Origin: Thermonema lapsum
Lineage (GTDB): Bacteria > Bacteroidota > Bacteroidia > Cytophagales > Thermonemataceae
Length of the DNA stretch: 64,000 nucleotides
Assembly: GCF_011761635.1 (NCBI RefSeq)
Contig: NZ_JAASRN010000001.1
Span: 124,001 to 188,000, forward strand
Reading direction: 5' to 3'
Positions 17,705 to 26,941 of this stretch are shown here, piece after piece (the stretch's first letter is position 1; each line of letters begins with the position of its first letter). The translations under genes and the position numbers were made by a program. Below the pieces are notes generated by a model. The model searched no databases. It worked only from the letters and a program-made list of their open reading frames with translations, and had not been told where the DNA came from.

Positions 17705-18748
17705 ATGAAGCTTTTTTCTTCCGACTTGAATATAACTGAAGACGTGTCGCTCAAAGCGTGGAATACTTTGGGGCTGGAAGCGCGTGCGCGTTATTATCTT
17801 GCAGCCTGTAGCGATGTTCAAGCCATCGAAGCGATGGAGCGGGCGCATGCTGCCGCCCTGCCTGTTTTGGTGCTGGGGGGAGGCAGCAACATCCTCTTTG
17901 TCGGCGACTGGCAGGGGCTGGTACTACACGTGCACACAGCAGGCAAAAAGCTGCTGCAAGAAACCGAAAGCGAAGTGCTCATAGAAGCGGCTGCTGGCGA
18001 AAACTGGCATGCTTTGGTCATGTGGGCAGTGTCGCAAGGATGGGGCGGTATCGAAAACTTAGCGCTCATTCCCGGTACGGTGGGGGCTGCTCCTATTCAG
18101 AATATTGGTGCCTATGGTGTAGAACTCAAAGATGTCCTGGAGCAAGTGTGTGTGTGGATTGCCGGAGAGGGCATCGTGTGGCTTAAAAACGAAGATTGCG
18201 CTTTGGGTTATCGCGACAGTATCTTTAAGCAGATGGCACGCGGCGATTATCTTGTTTTGAGCATACGCCTGCGTCTTCAGAAGCAGAAGCGTCCTAATCT
18301 TTCATACTATGCGCTGAAGCAGTATTTTGAAGAAAAGGGCATAGTTGCCCCCACCATTGCAGAAGTGGCACAAGCAGTCATTGACATACGCCGCTCAAAA
18401 CTGCCTGACCCGGCTCAAATAGGCAATGCGGGCAGTTTCTTTAAAAACCCAGTAGTCGAAAGGCAGCAGTTTGAACGTCTGCGTGCGCAGTATCCTTCTA
18501 TGCCTTTTTTTGAAGTGGACGAACAGCAGGTGAAAATACCGGCGGCATGGCTCATTGAGCAATGCGGTTGGAAGGGCAAGCGTCGCGGCGCAGTGGGAGT
18601 ACATGAGCACCAAGCCTTAGTGCTGGTGCACTATGGTGGTGGTTCTGGCAGTGAATTATGGCAATTGGCGCAAGACATACAAAAAGACGTACTCAGCCGC
18701 TTCGGCATCGCTCTGCAGCCCGAAGTGAACGTGTTGGGGGGGGATTGA
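17705..18748 (+). CDS. murB: UDP-N-acetylenolpyruvoylglucosamine reductase
   Basis: 347 residues. MurB reduces UDP-GlcNAc-enolpyruvate to UDP-MurNAc with NADPH and FAD, the second committed step of peptidoglycan synthesis. FAD-binding motifs VLGGGSNIL and GTVGAAPIQNIGAYG are plain; the catalytic serine is in NAGSFFKNP and the acid partner Glu in LQPEVN at the C-terminus. YRDSIFK places it in the type I (E. coli-like) group. It begins four bases after the lptD stop, so the two genes are surely cotranscribed. Its end is 18 bases from the end of the convergent decarboxylase gene. Confidence 0.97.
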   Translation: MKLFSSDLNITEDVSLKAWNTLGLEARARYYLAACSDVQAIEAMERAHAAALPVLVLGGGSNILFVGDWQGLVLHVHTAGKKLLQETESEVLIEAAAGENWHALVMWAVSQGWGGIENLALIPGTVGAAPIQNIGAYGVELKDVLEQVCVWIAGEGIVWLKNEDCALGYRDSIFKQMARGDYLVLSIRLRLQKQKRPNLSYYALKQYFEEKGIVAPTIAEVAQAVIDIRRSKLPDPAQIGNAGSFFKNPVVERQQFERLRAQYPSMPFFEVDEQQVKIPAAWLIEQCGWKGKRRGAVGVHEHQALVLVHYGGGSGSELWQLAQDIQKDVLSRFGIALQPEVNVLGGD

Positions 18749-18766
18749 CCGTCGTTTGTTCTTTGT

Positions 18767-20203
18767 TTACACCAAGCTTAGCAACCTACTAAGTCGTTGG
18801 CTTTCTGCCTCGATGAGTTGCCAAGCCTGCTGCACGTGGCGCTCTTGCACATAGGTTTGTCCACACACCAAACGAAGCACATATTGCCCGTGCAGCTTGG
18901 TATGCGACATGTAGAGCTTGCCGCTGGCATTCAGGCGGCGCAGGAGAGCTTCATTCAACTCATTGAGCCTGTTGGGGTCGTCAATATTTTGCGGGTGATA
19001 ACGAAAGCAAACGAGATTCAAAGGAACCGGTGCCATCAGCTCAAAGTCGGGATGGCTTTCTACTTGTTGCTTGAACCACTGCGCCAAAGCCAAGTGGCGG
19101 CGTAGTATCTTTTGCAGCCCTTCGATGCCGTAGCTGCGCAGTACAAACCACAACTTCAAGGCACGGAAGCGACGCCCCAAGGCAATGCCCCAGTCGCGGT
19201 AGTTATTTACTTGCCCTTCCAGTCCGGTTTTTAAATACTCGGGCAAAATGGAAAAGGTGCGCAATAGGGTTTCTTTGTCGCTTACGTAATATGCCGAACA
19301 GTCGAAATTGGTAAGCATCCACTTGTGGGGGTTGAATACATAACTGTCGGCATGCTCAATGCCTTCTATTATATGACGGTACTCAGGCAAGAGACAGGCG
19401 GTACCTGCATAAGCGGCATCCACATGCAGCCATAAGCCGTATTCCTTGGCAATAGCAGCGATGGCAGGCAAGGGGTCTATGGCGGTCGAACCCGTAGTGC
19501 CTATGTTGGCAACTACCATCATGGGATGGTAGCCCCGGCGCAAGTCTTCTTCTATGGCTTGGCGTAGTGCTTCGGGACGCAGCGCATAGCACGCATCGGT
19601 GTCTATATACACAAGATTCTCTTTGCCCAGTCCGGCAATCTTTACGTCTTTTTCTATGGAAGAGTGGGTTTGCTCTGAGGCGTATATGCGCAGGCGGGCT
19701 TGCTCATATAAACCTGATTCATTGGATTGAAAGCCAGTTGCCCGTTCGCGCGCACTCAGGATGGCACAAAGCGAGGCGGTAGAGGCGGTATCTTGAATGA
19801 CCCCATGCCAGTGAGCGGGAAGCCCGCAAGCATCTCGCAGCCATTGCATCATCCGTTCTTCGAGCTCGGTGGCAGCCGGTGAAGTTTCCCATACCATGCC
19901 CTGCACGCCCAACGTAGCCATCAACATCTCGGCAAGCACCGAAGCTGGGCTTGAGTTGGCGGGAAAATAGGCAAAGAAAGAAGGGTGTTGCCAGTGGGTG
20001 ATGCCGGGCAGTATCTTATGCTCAAAATCACGAAATATGTCTTCAAAAGCTTCGCCCTTTTGTGGGGCTTGTGCAGGTAGCTGTGCGAGTAAGTCGCCGG
20101 GCTTGCTTTGAGACTTCACCGGATAACGTTCTATCTGTTCGAGGTAGTCTGCCATCCAGTCAACCAGTTGGTGGGCGTGTTTACGAAACGCTTCTGTCTT
20201 CAT
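18767..20203 (-). CDS. Group II PLP-dependent (aromatic L-amino acid) decarboxylase
   Basis: 478 residues. Members remove CO2 from aromatic amino acids (DOPA, tyrosine, tryptophan) to make amines. The fold-type I features are present: HVDAAYAGTA holds the Asp that contacts the pyridine nitrogen, and NPHKWMLTNFDCSA holds the Schiff-base Lys. THWQHPSFFAYFPANSSPAS near residue 70 is the typical substrate-entry region of DOPA decarboxylase relatives. The amino acid actually used cannot be read from the sequence. Its first 23 bases overlap the end of the upstream histidine kinase gene on the same strand in another frame, so translation is probably coupled. Confidence 0.93.
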   Translation of the reverse strand: MKTEAFRKHAHQLVDWMADYLEQIERYPVKSQSKPGDLLAQLPAQAPQKGEAFEDIFRDFEHKILPGITHWQHPSFFAYFPANSSPASVLAEMLMATLGVQGMVWETSPAATELEERMMQWLRDACGLPAHWHGVIQDTASTASLCAILSARERATGFQSNESGLYEQARLRIYASEQTHSSIEKDVKIAGLGKENLVYIDTDACYALRPEALRQAIEEDLRRGYHPMMVVANIGTTGSTAIDPLPAIAAIAKEYGLWLHVDAAYAGTACLLPEYRHIIEGIEHADSYVFNPHKWMLTNFDCSAYYVSDKETLLRTFSILPEYLKTGLEGQVNNYRDWGIALGRRFRALKLWFVLRSYGIEGLQKILRRHLALAQWFKQQVESHPDFELMAPVPLNLVCFRYHPQNIDDPNRLNELNEALLRRLNASGKLYMSHTKLHGQYVLRLVCGQTYVQERHVQQAWQLIEAESQRLSRLLSLV

Positions 20204-22640
20204 GGGGTTCTACTTTACTAGTTTTGTCTGCCAAATTAGGGATTTTTACGATGAAAGTAGTGCCTTTGCCCAAGGTGGATTGCAATTCTATGCTTCCTTG
20301 CAGCTTATCTACGGTTTCCTTCACGATGTATAAGCCTAAACCGGACCCTTTGCTGTCGGGAGAGGCACGGTAAAACATGCGGAATACCTTGTCTTGATGT
20401 TCAGGGGCTATGCCCAAGCCATTGTCTTCGCATTGAATGACGGCTTTGTGCTCATCTGTTGTTACCTTAAGGCGCACATAAGGGCGTGCTTCGTAGGGGT
20501 TGTAGTAACTGATTGCATTGGCGACGAGGTTGTTTAAAATGATGTTTAGACGGCGGGCATCGCTGTAGAAGGGCGCTTTTTCTTCCACCTCTATAATTTT
20601 TGTTATGTGTTGACTCTGTGGCAGGTACCTCATGTCTTCAAAGACCTCTTCGATGAGTTGTCGGAAGTTAATAGGTTCCGGCTCTACTTGGGTGCGTGTG
20701 TTGCGTGAGTACTGTATGATTTCTTTGACAAAGCGTTCAAGGCGTATGATGCTGCGCTCTATCATGTCTAAGTATTGGTATATCTGGTTGGGGTCTTTCT
20801 CCAGGCGCGCTACCTGCACAATGCCCTGAATAGAAGCCAGCGGGGCTTTCAAGTCGTGAGAGGCACTATATACGAAGCGATCCAGTTCAGCGTTGATTTT
20901 TTTGAGCTCTTCGTTCTGCTGAACGAGCTTTTCTTGTATTGCTTTGAGCAGGCTGATATCATGCATAGAACCGTCGAAAATAACCTGCCCGTCAGTGTCG
21001 CGATGATAAGAAGCGTTTAACATTGCCCAGAAAGTGGAGCCATCTTTGCGTTTGAGAAGCACTTCTGTATTGGATATCCGCCCCGTATTGAGGATTTCCT
21101 TGATGATTTGCCGAGCGGCTTCGGGGTCGGCATAGATATCTTGTACCCGTATCTTTTTAAGTTCTTCTATTGAGCTGAAGCCTAACATATGTGCTGCGGC
21201 TCGATTGGCATAAAGAATATCGCCTTCGAGGGTTGTGCGGTAAATGCCTTCTTGCAGATGCTCGTTGATGCTTTGTAGCAACTCTTGGCGGACTTTGTCT
21301 TCGGTGATGTCACGAATGAAAGCTGCTACGCCCATCACTTTGCCCTGTTCATCGAATAGAGGGTTGAGTGATACCTCTAACGATACTTTTTGTTTCCAAT
21401 TAAGGCGTATTTCCACACGCAGGTGGTTGCCTTGCATTGCCATTTCTATGAGCTGTTTGATGCGTTTCTCTTCGTGGCTGTCTTTCGGAAGTAGTGAGAA
21501 GAAAGAGATGCCTATTTGTGGGCTTACCCCCAAAAGAGCCTGCATGCGCTCGCGGTGCCGACGGTTGAAAAGCAGGTAATTGCCTTGGGTATCCAAGACC
21601 ATAAGACCATCTTGGGTGCTTTCGATGATGGTTTGCAGTAGACGCTCCGACTCTTTGATTGCTGTAATGTCTTTTGAGAAGACAACTACCCCTGTTGCTT
21701 GCTCGCCCTCGTAAACCGGGCGGAAGGTGATTTCGAAGCATTGCCGATTGTACCTCTCATAAACTGTATGTGTTTCGCCACGTAGTGCACGGTCGTAATA
21801 AGATTTCCACTTCTCGCGCTCTTGCCTATCGCGGGGCAGCGACAGCAGGTTCGTCCCTATAGGCACTTCTTTCTGGTGGTAGGCAGCAAGCGCCATACGA
21901 AAGGTTTCGTTGCATTCTACCAGATGATAGTGACGGTCAACTACCCACACCGATATATCGTGGGGGGTGTCCAATATGGCGCGCAAGCGGGCACTTTGCT
22001 TGTTCAAAGCGGCTTCCTTTTCAAAAAGGCGCCGTTGTACTCCCTGAAAGATAAGATGTGCCTTGGTCATTTCGCTCATGACTTTGCGCTTCTGCCGCTG
22101 AAGCAGCAGAGCAATGCCCCACAAGACAAGACTGCATGCCAATGCCATCAGTGAGGTTTGGTCGTTTAGTGGAAAGAGGGGCATCGACAGAGCAATCAGC
22201 AACAGCAAACCGGAGACTATATGAAAGCTATCTTGCCACCACGTGTTGATAAGCAGCGGGATGTAACAGGTGATACCCAACAGCAGGAAGGCGGCTATGT
22301 GCAGTTTGTGGTGGAGGTGTGTAACCAGCCAGGCGGCAAGCAAAATAAAGCCAGTATGCGCGCAGGCATAGCTTATATATGTAGCCCATGAGCCCGAAAG
22401 CCTGCGCAACATCAGCCAAAGGGCGACGCCGAGCAACAAAAGCACTATCAGCGCATAAAGGGCGGGAGCTTCGAAGGATTGTTTTATGAAAGAAAATCCT
22501 AAAATCAAGCCGACATAACACAGCATAGTTCTTTGCCAAAAATGCCCCAACAAAGAGTGTTTCCGCTCTTCTATCGCTTTGCGGAGCCGCTCTTTCTGTT
22601 CCTTGATTTGCTGGGATAAAATAGGTGTGTTATGGGTCAT
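20181..22640 (-). CDS. Membrane PAS-sensor histidine kinase
   Basis: 819 residues from ATG 22640 (MTHNTPILSQQIKEQ); the further frame extension begins with a non-ATG codon. N-terminal helix, about six membrane helices (residues 40-180), a short coiled coil, then three PAS domains (about 205-325, 330-450, 455-575) and the kinase core: HisKA with the phospho-acceptor in FVYSASHDLKAPLAS, and HATPase with NNLVANAISYYNPYE, GLGIAPEHQDK and GSGLGLYIV. Autophosphorylation would relay a signal to an unlinked response regulator; none is encoded next to it. The gene overlaps the decarboxylase start by 23 bases. The divergent porin start is about 105 bases away. Confidence 0.93.
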   Translation of the reverse strand: MTHNTPILSQQIKEQKERLRKAIEERKHSLLGHFWQRTMLCYVGLILGFSFIKQSFEAPALYALIVLLLLGVALWLMLRRLSGSWATYISYACAHTGFILLAAWLVTHLHHKLHIAAFLLLGITCYIPLLINTWWQDSFHIVSGLLLLIALSMPLFPLNDQTSLMALACSLVLWGIALLLQRQKRKVMSEMTKAHLIFQGVQRRLFEKEAALNKQSARLRAILDTPHDISVWVVDRHYHLVECNETFRMALAAYHQKEVPIGTNLLSLPRDRQEREKWKSYYDRALRGETHTVYERYNRQCFEITFRPVYEGEQATGVVVFSKDITAIKESERLLQTIIESTQDGLMVLDTQGNYLLFNRRHRERMQALLGVSPQIGISFFSLLPKDSHEEKRIKQLIEMAMQGNHLRVEIRLNWKQKVSLEVSLNPLFDEQGKVMGVAAFIRDITEDKVRQELLQSINEHLQEGIYRTTLEGDILYANRAAAHMLGFSSIEELKKIRVQDIYADPEAARQIIKEILNTGRISNTEVLLKRKDGSTFWAMLNASYHRDTDGQVIFDGSMHDISLLKAIQEKLVQQNEELKKINAELDRFVYSASHDLKAPLASIQGIVQVARLEKDPNQIYQYLDMIERSIIRLERFVKEIIQYSRNTRTQVEPEPINFRQLIEEVFEDMRYLPQSQHITKIIEVEEKAPFYSDARRLNIILNNLVANAISYYNPYEARPYVRLKVTTDEHKAVIQCEDNGLGIAPEHQDKVFRMFYRASPDSKGSGLGLYIVKETVDKLQGSIELQSTLGKGTTFIVKIPNLADKTSKVEPHEDRSVS

Positions 22641-22715
22641 AAATCGAAAAAAGTTAGATGCACTCACTTCTTTCTAAAAGATACGTTTTTTCATGATTCG
22701 TTTCATGAAGCTTCT

Positions 22716-22723
22716 TATCTTTG
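22716..22723 (+). promoter_or_regulatory. -7 element of the porin gene
   Basis: TATCTTTG matches the TAnnTTTG consensus exactly. It lies 22 bases before the ATG at 22746 and inside the longer frame that begins at 22632, which supports the shorter gene model. No good TTTG is present at the -33 spacing. Confidence 0.55.
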
Positions 22724-22745
22724 TGTGCGAGAAGTAGCCAGATTC

Positions 22746-24629
22746 ATGCAAAAAAAGACTCTGCTTTTTGTTTTTTCACTTTTTCTTGTGAGCTTTTCGT
22801 TTGGGGCGTGGGCTCAAATATTAGACGACAGCACCAAGCAGGTGTACAGCACGGCAACCACACGTTTTATTACTGAACAAGACTTGGTGGGAGACTCTGT
22901 TGCTTGGCGCGCACTCGATACTACGCTGCGTACTTTTCACCGCTATCACCCGGTGCGCCGCCAACACTATCTCTTACAAGACTTGGGGCATAATCTGGGT
23001 ACTGCTTGTCAGCCATTGTTTCCACAGCTGCCTACACAGATAGGGCGCCGCTATGGCTGGGATGTTTATGTCCCTTATACGATACAGCCCGGCGATGTGA
23101 AGTATTTCGATACCAAGTCGCCTTTTACACACTTTTACTATGCTTTGGGGGGGAGGGGACAGCAGATTGCCGAATTGGAATTTAGCCGCAATATCACGCC
23201 TTTGTGGAACTTCGGCTTTCTATACCGGCGTACCAATGCTTTTCGGCAGTTTGCTGCTACTGGCAATCGCAACGAAGACGCCATTTTGGAGCAATACAAT
23301 TTCGTGTTTCATATGAGCCGGCGCTCAAAAGACGGGCGCTACCGCTTGTTGACTCACTATGCGCATTTCAATGCACCTATGAAAGAATATGGAGGCATCC
23401 TGATGGATGCAGACGATACGCCCGACAGCCTGTATCAATATGCTGAAGAGGGTGCGCAGTTGCTGGGGGCAAGTAGCTGGCAGACACAAAACCGCTACTA
23501 TCTTTACCATGATTATCGCCTCGATTCGCTTTTTAGTTTCTATCACCGGGGGTATTACCTGCGTCGGCGTGACCGCTACCACGATGACAAGGTGTCGGAC
23601 AACCCCCAAGCCGATTTTTATGGCAACCTGCTTTCCGATAAAATATCGGACGATGTGGTCTATCGAGAACTCTACAATGAGGCGGGCATTAAAGGGGCTG
23701 CCAAGGCGTTTCGCTATCGTCTGTATTATCGCCATCGCCTCTATGACCTACGTTTTGGCTGGGATAACACCACCACGCAAGGTACTTTGACACTGAAGCC
23801 ACGCACAGAGCACCATATAGGGGGCGCACTGCGCCTGCGCAAAGAGCGTCTGGATGTGTATGCCGAAGGGGCTTACCGTCTGGGCAGCGACTACCTGCTG
23901 CAGGCGTCGCTGCGTCTGCCTTGGTTCGAAGCCTCGGTACAGAGCAGCTATGTGTCGCCCACTTGGCAGCAACAATACTACTGGGGAAGCACCGGCTATT
24001 GGCGTAATGACTTTTCCCCCGTGTTTGCCAACAGCTTGGAGGCAGGCATACCGTTGCGCTTGAAAGCACAAAGACTGCATCCTTTTGTGCGTCTGGTGCA
24101 GGCGTCTTCGTGGGTCTATTTTCAAAAAGACAGTGAAGGCAGGGTGCACTCTCGCCAAACCGATGCCGTGCAAGCTATGGGGCAGTTGGGGCTGAAAGCC
24201 CACTGGCAGTGGCGTTTTGTTCACTGGGAAAATGAATGGTATTTGTCGAGAGATTTAGGAGAGCAGAGCGTGTGGCGTTTCCCCGAGGTTTTTGGGTTTA
24301 CATCTCTCTTTTATGAGCGCGATTTGTTCAAAGGCAACATGCAATTATGTATTGGTATAGATGGGCGTTATCAGAGTGCCTACCAAGCTTATGCCTATTC
24401 GCCACTGCACAAGGTGTTTTACTTAGCAGATGTATATGCTCTTCGTCCTTACTTTGTGGCTGACCTGTATGCCAACATCAAGGTGAAGCAATTGCGGGCT
24501 GCCATACAGCTTACACATTTGAATCAAAACTTGGCACCGCCTCCCTTTAACGGTTATCAAGTAACGCCCTATTATGCCGGCATGCGCCGCACCCTCTCAT
24601 TGGTGTTCAGTTGGATGTTTTTTGATTAG
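22746..24629 (+). CDS. Putative outer-membrane porin (Porin_10-like)
   Basis: 627 residues beginning MQKKTLLFVFSLFLVSFSFGAWAQ, a clear signal peptide. The mature part is rich in alternating aromatic and polar residues (FGFLYRRTNAFRQF, YRLYYRHRLYDLRFGWDN, FVRLVQASSWVYFQKD) and ends in a beta-strand with C-terminal Phe (TLSLVFSWMFFD). This is the pattern of the Bacteroidota 'putative porin' family (Pfam Porin_10), predicted beta-barrels of the outer membrane with unknown solutes. It stands alone, divergent from the sensor kinase and convergent with nadE. Confidence 0.82.
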   Translation: MQKKTLLFVFSLFLVSFSFGAWAQILDDSTKQVYSTATTRFITEQDLVGDSVAWRALDTTLRTFHRYHPVRRQHYLLQDLGHNLGTACQPLFPQLPTQIGRRYGWDVYVPYTIQPGDVKYFDTKSPFTHFYYALGGRGQQIAELEFSRNITPLWNFGFLYRRTNAFRQFAATGNRNEDAILEQYNFVFHMSRRSKDGRYRLLTHYAHFNAPMKEYGGILMDADDTPDSLYQYAEEGAQLLGASSWQTQNRYYLYHDYRLDSLFSFYHRGYYLRRRDRYHDDKVSDNPQADFYGNLLSDKISDDVVYRELYNEAGIKGAAKAFRYRLYYRHRLYDLRFGWDNTTTQGTLTLKPRTEHHIGGALRLRKERLDVYAEGAYRLGSDYLLQASLRLPWFEASVQSSYVSPTWQQQYYWGSTGYWRNDFSPVFANSLEAGIPLRLKAQRLHPFVRLVQASSWVYFQKDSEGRVHSRQTDAVQAMGQLGLKAHWQWRFVHWENEWYLSRDLGEQSVWRFPEVFGFTSLFYERDLFKGNMQLCIGIDGRYQSAYQAYAYSPLHKVFYLADVYALRPYFVADLYANIKVKQLRAAIQLTHLNQNLAPPPFNGYQVTPYYAGMRRTLSLVFSWMFFD

Positions 24630-24759
24630 GCACAACAGGGCGCTCTTATGTTCTGCTTAGAAGTGCTTGCCGTTCATTGGGTGTTTGTCTCTTTTATCTG
24701 GAAGCGATGCTAAGTGCGAAAAGAGCGAAGGTTTAACGCTTGTATAGTAGTATGCTTTT

Positions 24760-24805
24760 GGGGTATGAACTGATAAACCGAATGAGGTGTGGTAGTTCAT
24801 ACCCC
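24760..24805. repeat. 12-bp perfect inverted repeat between porin and nadE
   Basis: GGGGTATGAACT at 24760-24771 and AGTTCATACCCC at 24794-24805 are perfect complements separated by 22 bases. Neither strand has a T tract after it, so it is not a typical intrinsic terminator. It sits 30 bases beyond the nadE stop, between convergent genes. Confidence 0.7.
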
Positions 24806-24835
24806 AGCTTGAGACCATTACGAGCGCACACAAGG

Positions 24836-26815
24836 TTATGTTATCTCGTCGAGGGCGCGTAACTCTTCCTCGAAGCCACCCGAAAGAATGGGAAAACGGC
24901 ACCACGTTTTGGGGTCAAGGTTGGCGTCGTCTAAGTGGAAAGAAGGCGCGTAGCGTTCGCGTTTCCACTGATTGCGGCACCACAGACGGAAAAACTTTTT
25001 TACCCATGCTTTGAGTGTGTCGGCTTCGTACTGTGGGTATTTCTGCCGCAACAGCAAATAGCAATCTACTGGGGCGCGCTTGTCGCGGATGGCAGCCTCT
25101 TCTATGTCATCCAATATTTCATAAGGCATGAGGTCGGCTTCGTCGGTCTGTTTGCTGTCGGGCGGACGCAGTTCGGCAGTAGGCTGTTGCTCATTTACAT
25201 AGCGCAGGGCTGGAATGCGGTAATGCCCGCCTAAGCCTTCGGTTTCCATCCAACGCAACCAACGCCGCAAATAGGCTTTGTCTATGCCTGCAATAGGACT
25301 TAGCCCCCCGGCGGTGTCGCCATCCATTGTGGCGTAGCCTACAGCGGCTTCTGAGCGGTTGCTGGTGGAAAGCAGCAGTGCATTTTTTAGGTTGGCAAGC
25401 ATCCAGATGCTTGGCGCTCTGCCGCGTGCCTGTATGTTTTGTAGGGTGAGGTCGTCTTTTTCCCAAGTAAGCGGGCGCCCAATGCTCTCGCTGATGAGGG
25501 CGATGTATTGTTGAATGATGGCGTCTATATCCAAATGATGGTACTCGGCGTGGATGGCTTTCGCCAGCTCTTCGGCGGCGCGGCGTGTGGTTTCAGAGCT
25601 GTTGCGTGTGGCTTGATAAGCCACCGTAATCATTTTTTGTGCGATTTCATCTGCACTTTTGCAGTCCTGTATTTCCTTAAAATAGGCAAGCTTTTGCTTA
25701 AACCCTTCCATACCCAGCCGGCGTATGCCTTCGTCAATGAGCATGCGGCAGAGCACGCTGATAGCTGAGGAGTCGGCACCACCACTCAGCGAAATCACAA
25801 AACCACGGGAACGGCTCTTGCGCATATAGTCAAATAGCCCAAGCATCATGGCACGTGCAAACTCTTCCTCTTTGAGGAAGGGGCTGTGTTCCCAGTCAGC
25901 TTCTTGGGGGTGCCATGCTTCGGGGTGAATGTTAGGGAAGTGAAAATCTACTTCTACCACATGCCCAAAGTCTTTGTCTATGGCAAACTGTGTTTGCATT
26001 TGTACCTGAGCCAAGCGGGAGAGCTCTATATCTACGACAGCAGAGGTAACGTTGTAGTCGTCGAAAGAGAGGCGCTCGCCTGCGGCAACGAGCTGCCCAT
26101 TGCAGGCAATGATGCCGCCGCCGTCGTAGATGACACGTCCGGCTTCGTTACCCAGTAAGTTGCTGTACACATAAGTAACCCCAAAAGCCCGCGAGCCATC
26201 TAAGATAAAGCGCTTACGCACTTCCAATTTACCAAAAGCAAAATGGCTGGCACTGGGATTCAAGATAACATCAATGCCGTGTAGGTAGAGTTGACGTCCC
26301 GGACGGTTGGCGACCCAGGCATCTTCGCATATTTCAAAACCTATTTTAACATCATCTACCCGAAAGTAAATATCGCCTACTTTGTAGTCTTTGCCTTCGA
26401 TGCGCACGGTGGTGTAGCCCTCTTGGGTCCAAGGGGTAAACCAGCGCGGCTCGTAGTGAATGCCGTTGCCAGCAAGAAACTTCTTGGCTACAAAACCGGC
26501 AATTTCGCCGTCTACCAACAGACAAGCACAGTTGAAGGCTTTGTTTTGCACCAGCAGCGGCAAGCCCACCGACACCACCATGCCCCGTGTATAGGGACGC
26601 AGTGCCAGCAGATATTTGAGCGACTGGCTGAAGGTGTTCGGAGCAAAAAAGGCATCTTCGCAGCCGTAGCCTGAAATGCACAGCTCGGGCAGGCAAAGCA
26701 AACTGACGCCCTGTGTGCGCGCCTGCTCTATGGCACCTACAAGGCGTTGGAAGTTGCCTTCCCAATCCAAGGGGGTTTGATTGACAATGCCTGCCCCTAC
26801 TTTGATGAGTTTCAT
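24836..26815 (-). CDS. nadE: Glutamine-hydrolysing NAD+ synthetase
   Basis: 659 residues. It amidates nicotinic acid adenine dinucleotide to NAD+, using ammonia released from glutamine and channelled between its two domains. N-terminal nitrilase-type glutaminase, residues 1-300: catalytic Glu in LLCLPELCISGYGCED, Lys near residue 120, nucleophile Cys in FEICEDAW. C-terminal ATP-pyrophosphatase domain from about 330 with SLSGGADSSA. The length fits the two-domain type (about 650-680 residues). A motif TAAACTTT at 26823-26830, with CTTG 19 bases upstream, is a possible promoter, but it would put the transcript start within a few bases of the ATG at 26815. Confidence 0.97.
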   Translation of the reverse strand: MKLIKVGAGIVNQTPLDWEGNFQRLVGAIEQARTQGVSLLCLPELCISGYGCEDAFFAPNTFSQSLKYLLALRPYTRGMVVSVGLPLLVQNKAFNCACLLVDGEIAGFVAKKFLAGNGIHYEPRWFTPWTQEGYTTVRIEGKDYKVGDIYFRVDDVKIGFEICEDAWVANRPGRQLYLHGIDVILNPSASHFAFGKLEVRKRFILDGSRAFGVTYVYSNLLGNEAGRVIYDGGGIIACNGQLVAAGERLSFDDYNVTSAVVDIELSRLAQVQMQTQFAIDKDFGHVVEVDFHFPNIHPEAWHPQEADWEHSPFLKEEEFARAMMLGLFDYMRKSRSRGFVISLSGGADSSAISVLCRMLIDEGIRRLGMEGFKQKLAYFKEIQDCKSADEIAQKMITVAYQATRNSSETTRRAAEELAKAIHAEYHHLDIDAIIQQYIALISESIGRPLTWEKDDLTLQNIQARGRAPSIWMLANLKNALLLSTSNRSEAAVGYATMDGDTAGGLSPIAGIDKAYLRRWLRWMETEGLGGHYRIPALRYVNEQQPTAELRPPDSKQTDEADLMPYEILDDIEEAAIRDKRAPVDCYLLLRQKYPQYEADTLKAWVKKFFRLWCRNQWKRERYAPSFHLDDANLDPKTWCRFPILSGGFEEELRALDEIT

Positions 26816-26941
26816 GTGAAATAAAGTTTAGTTTTTGGCTGTTTTTCTACAAGAAAAATAAAAGTACGAATTTTGATGAACTAAAAACAAACAGCCATTT
26901 TGCAGAAAAAACGAACTATTTTTATGTTCAAACTTGAAACA

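Noticed and set aside
22632-22745. Extended N-terminus of the porin from 22632
   Set aside because: The extension covers the exact -7 promoter motif at 22716-22723 and would hide the signal peptide that begins at 22746.
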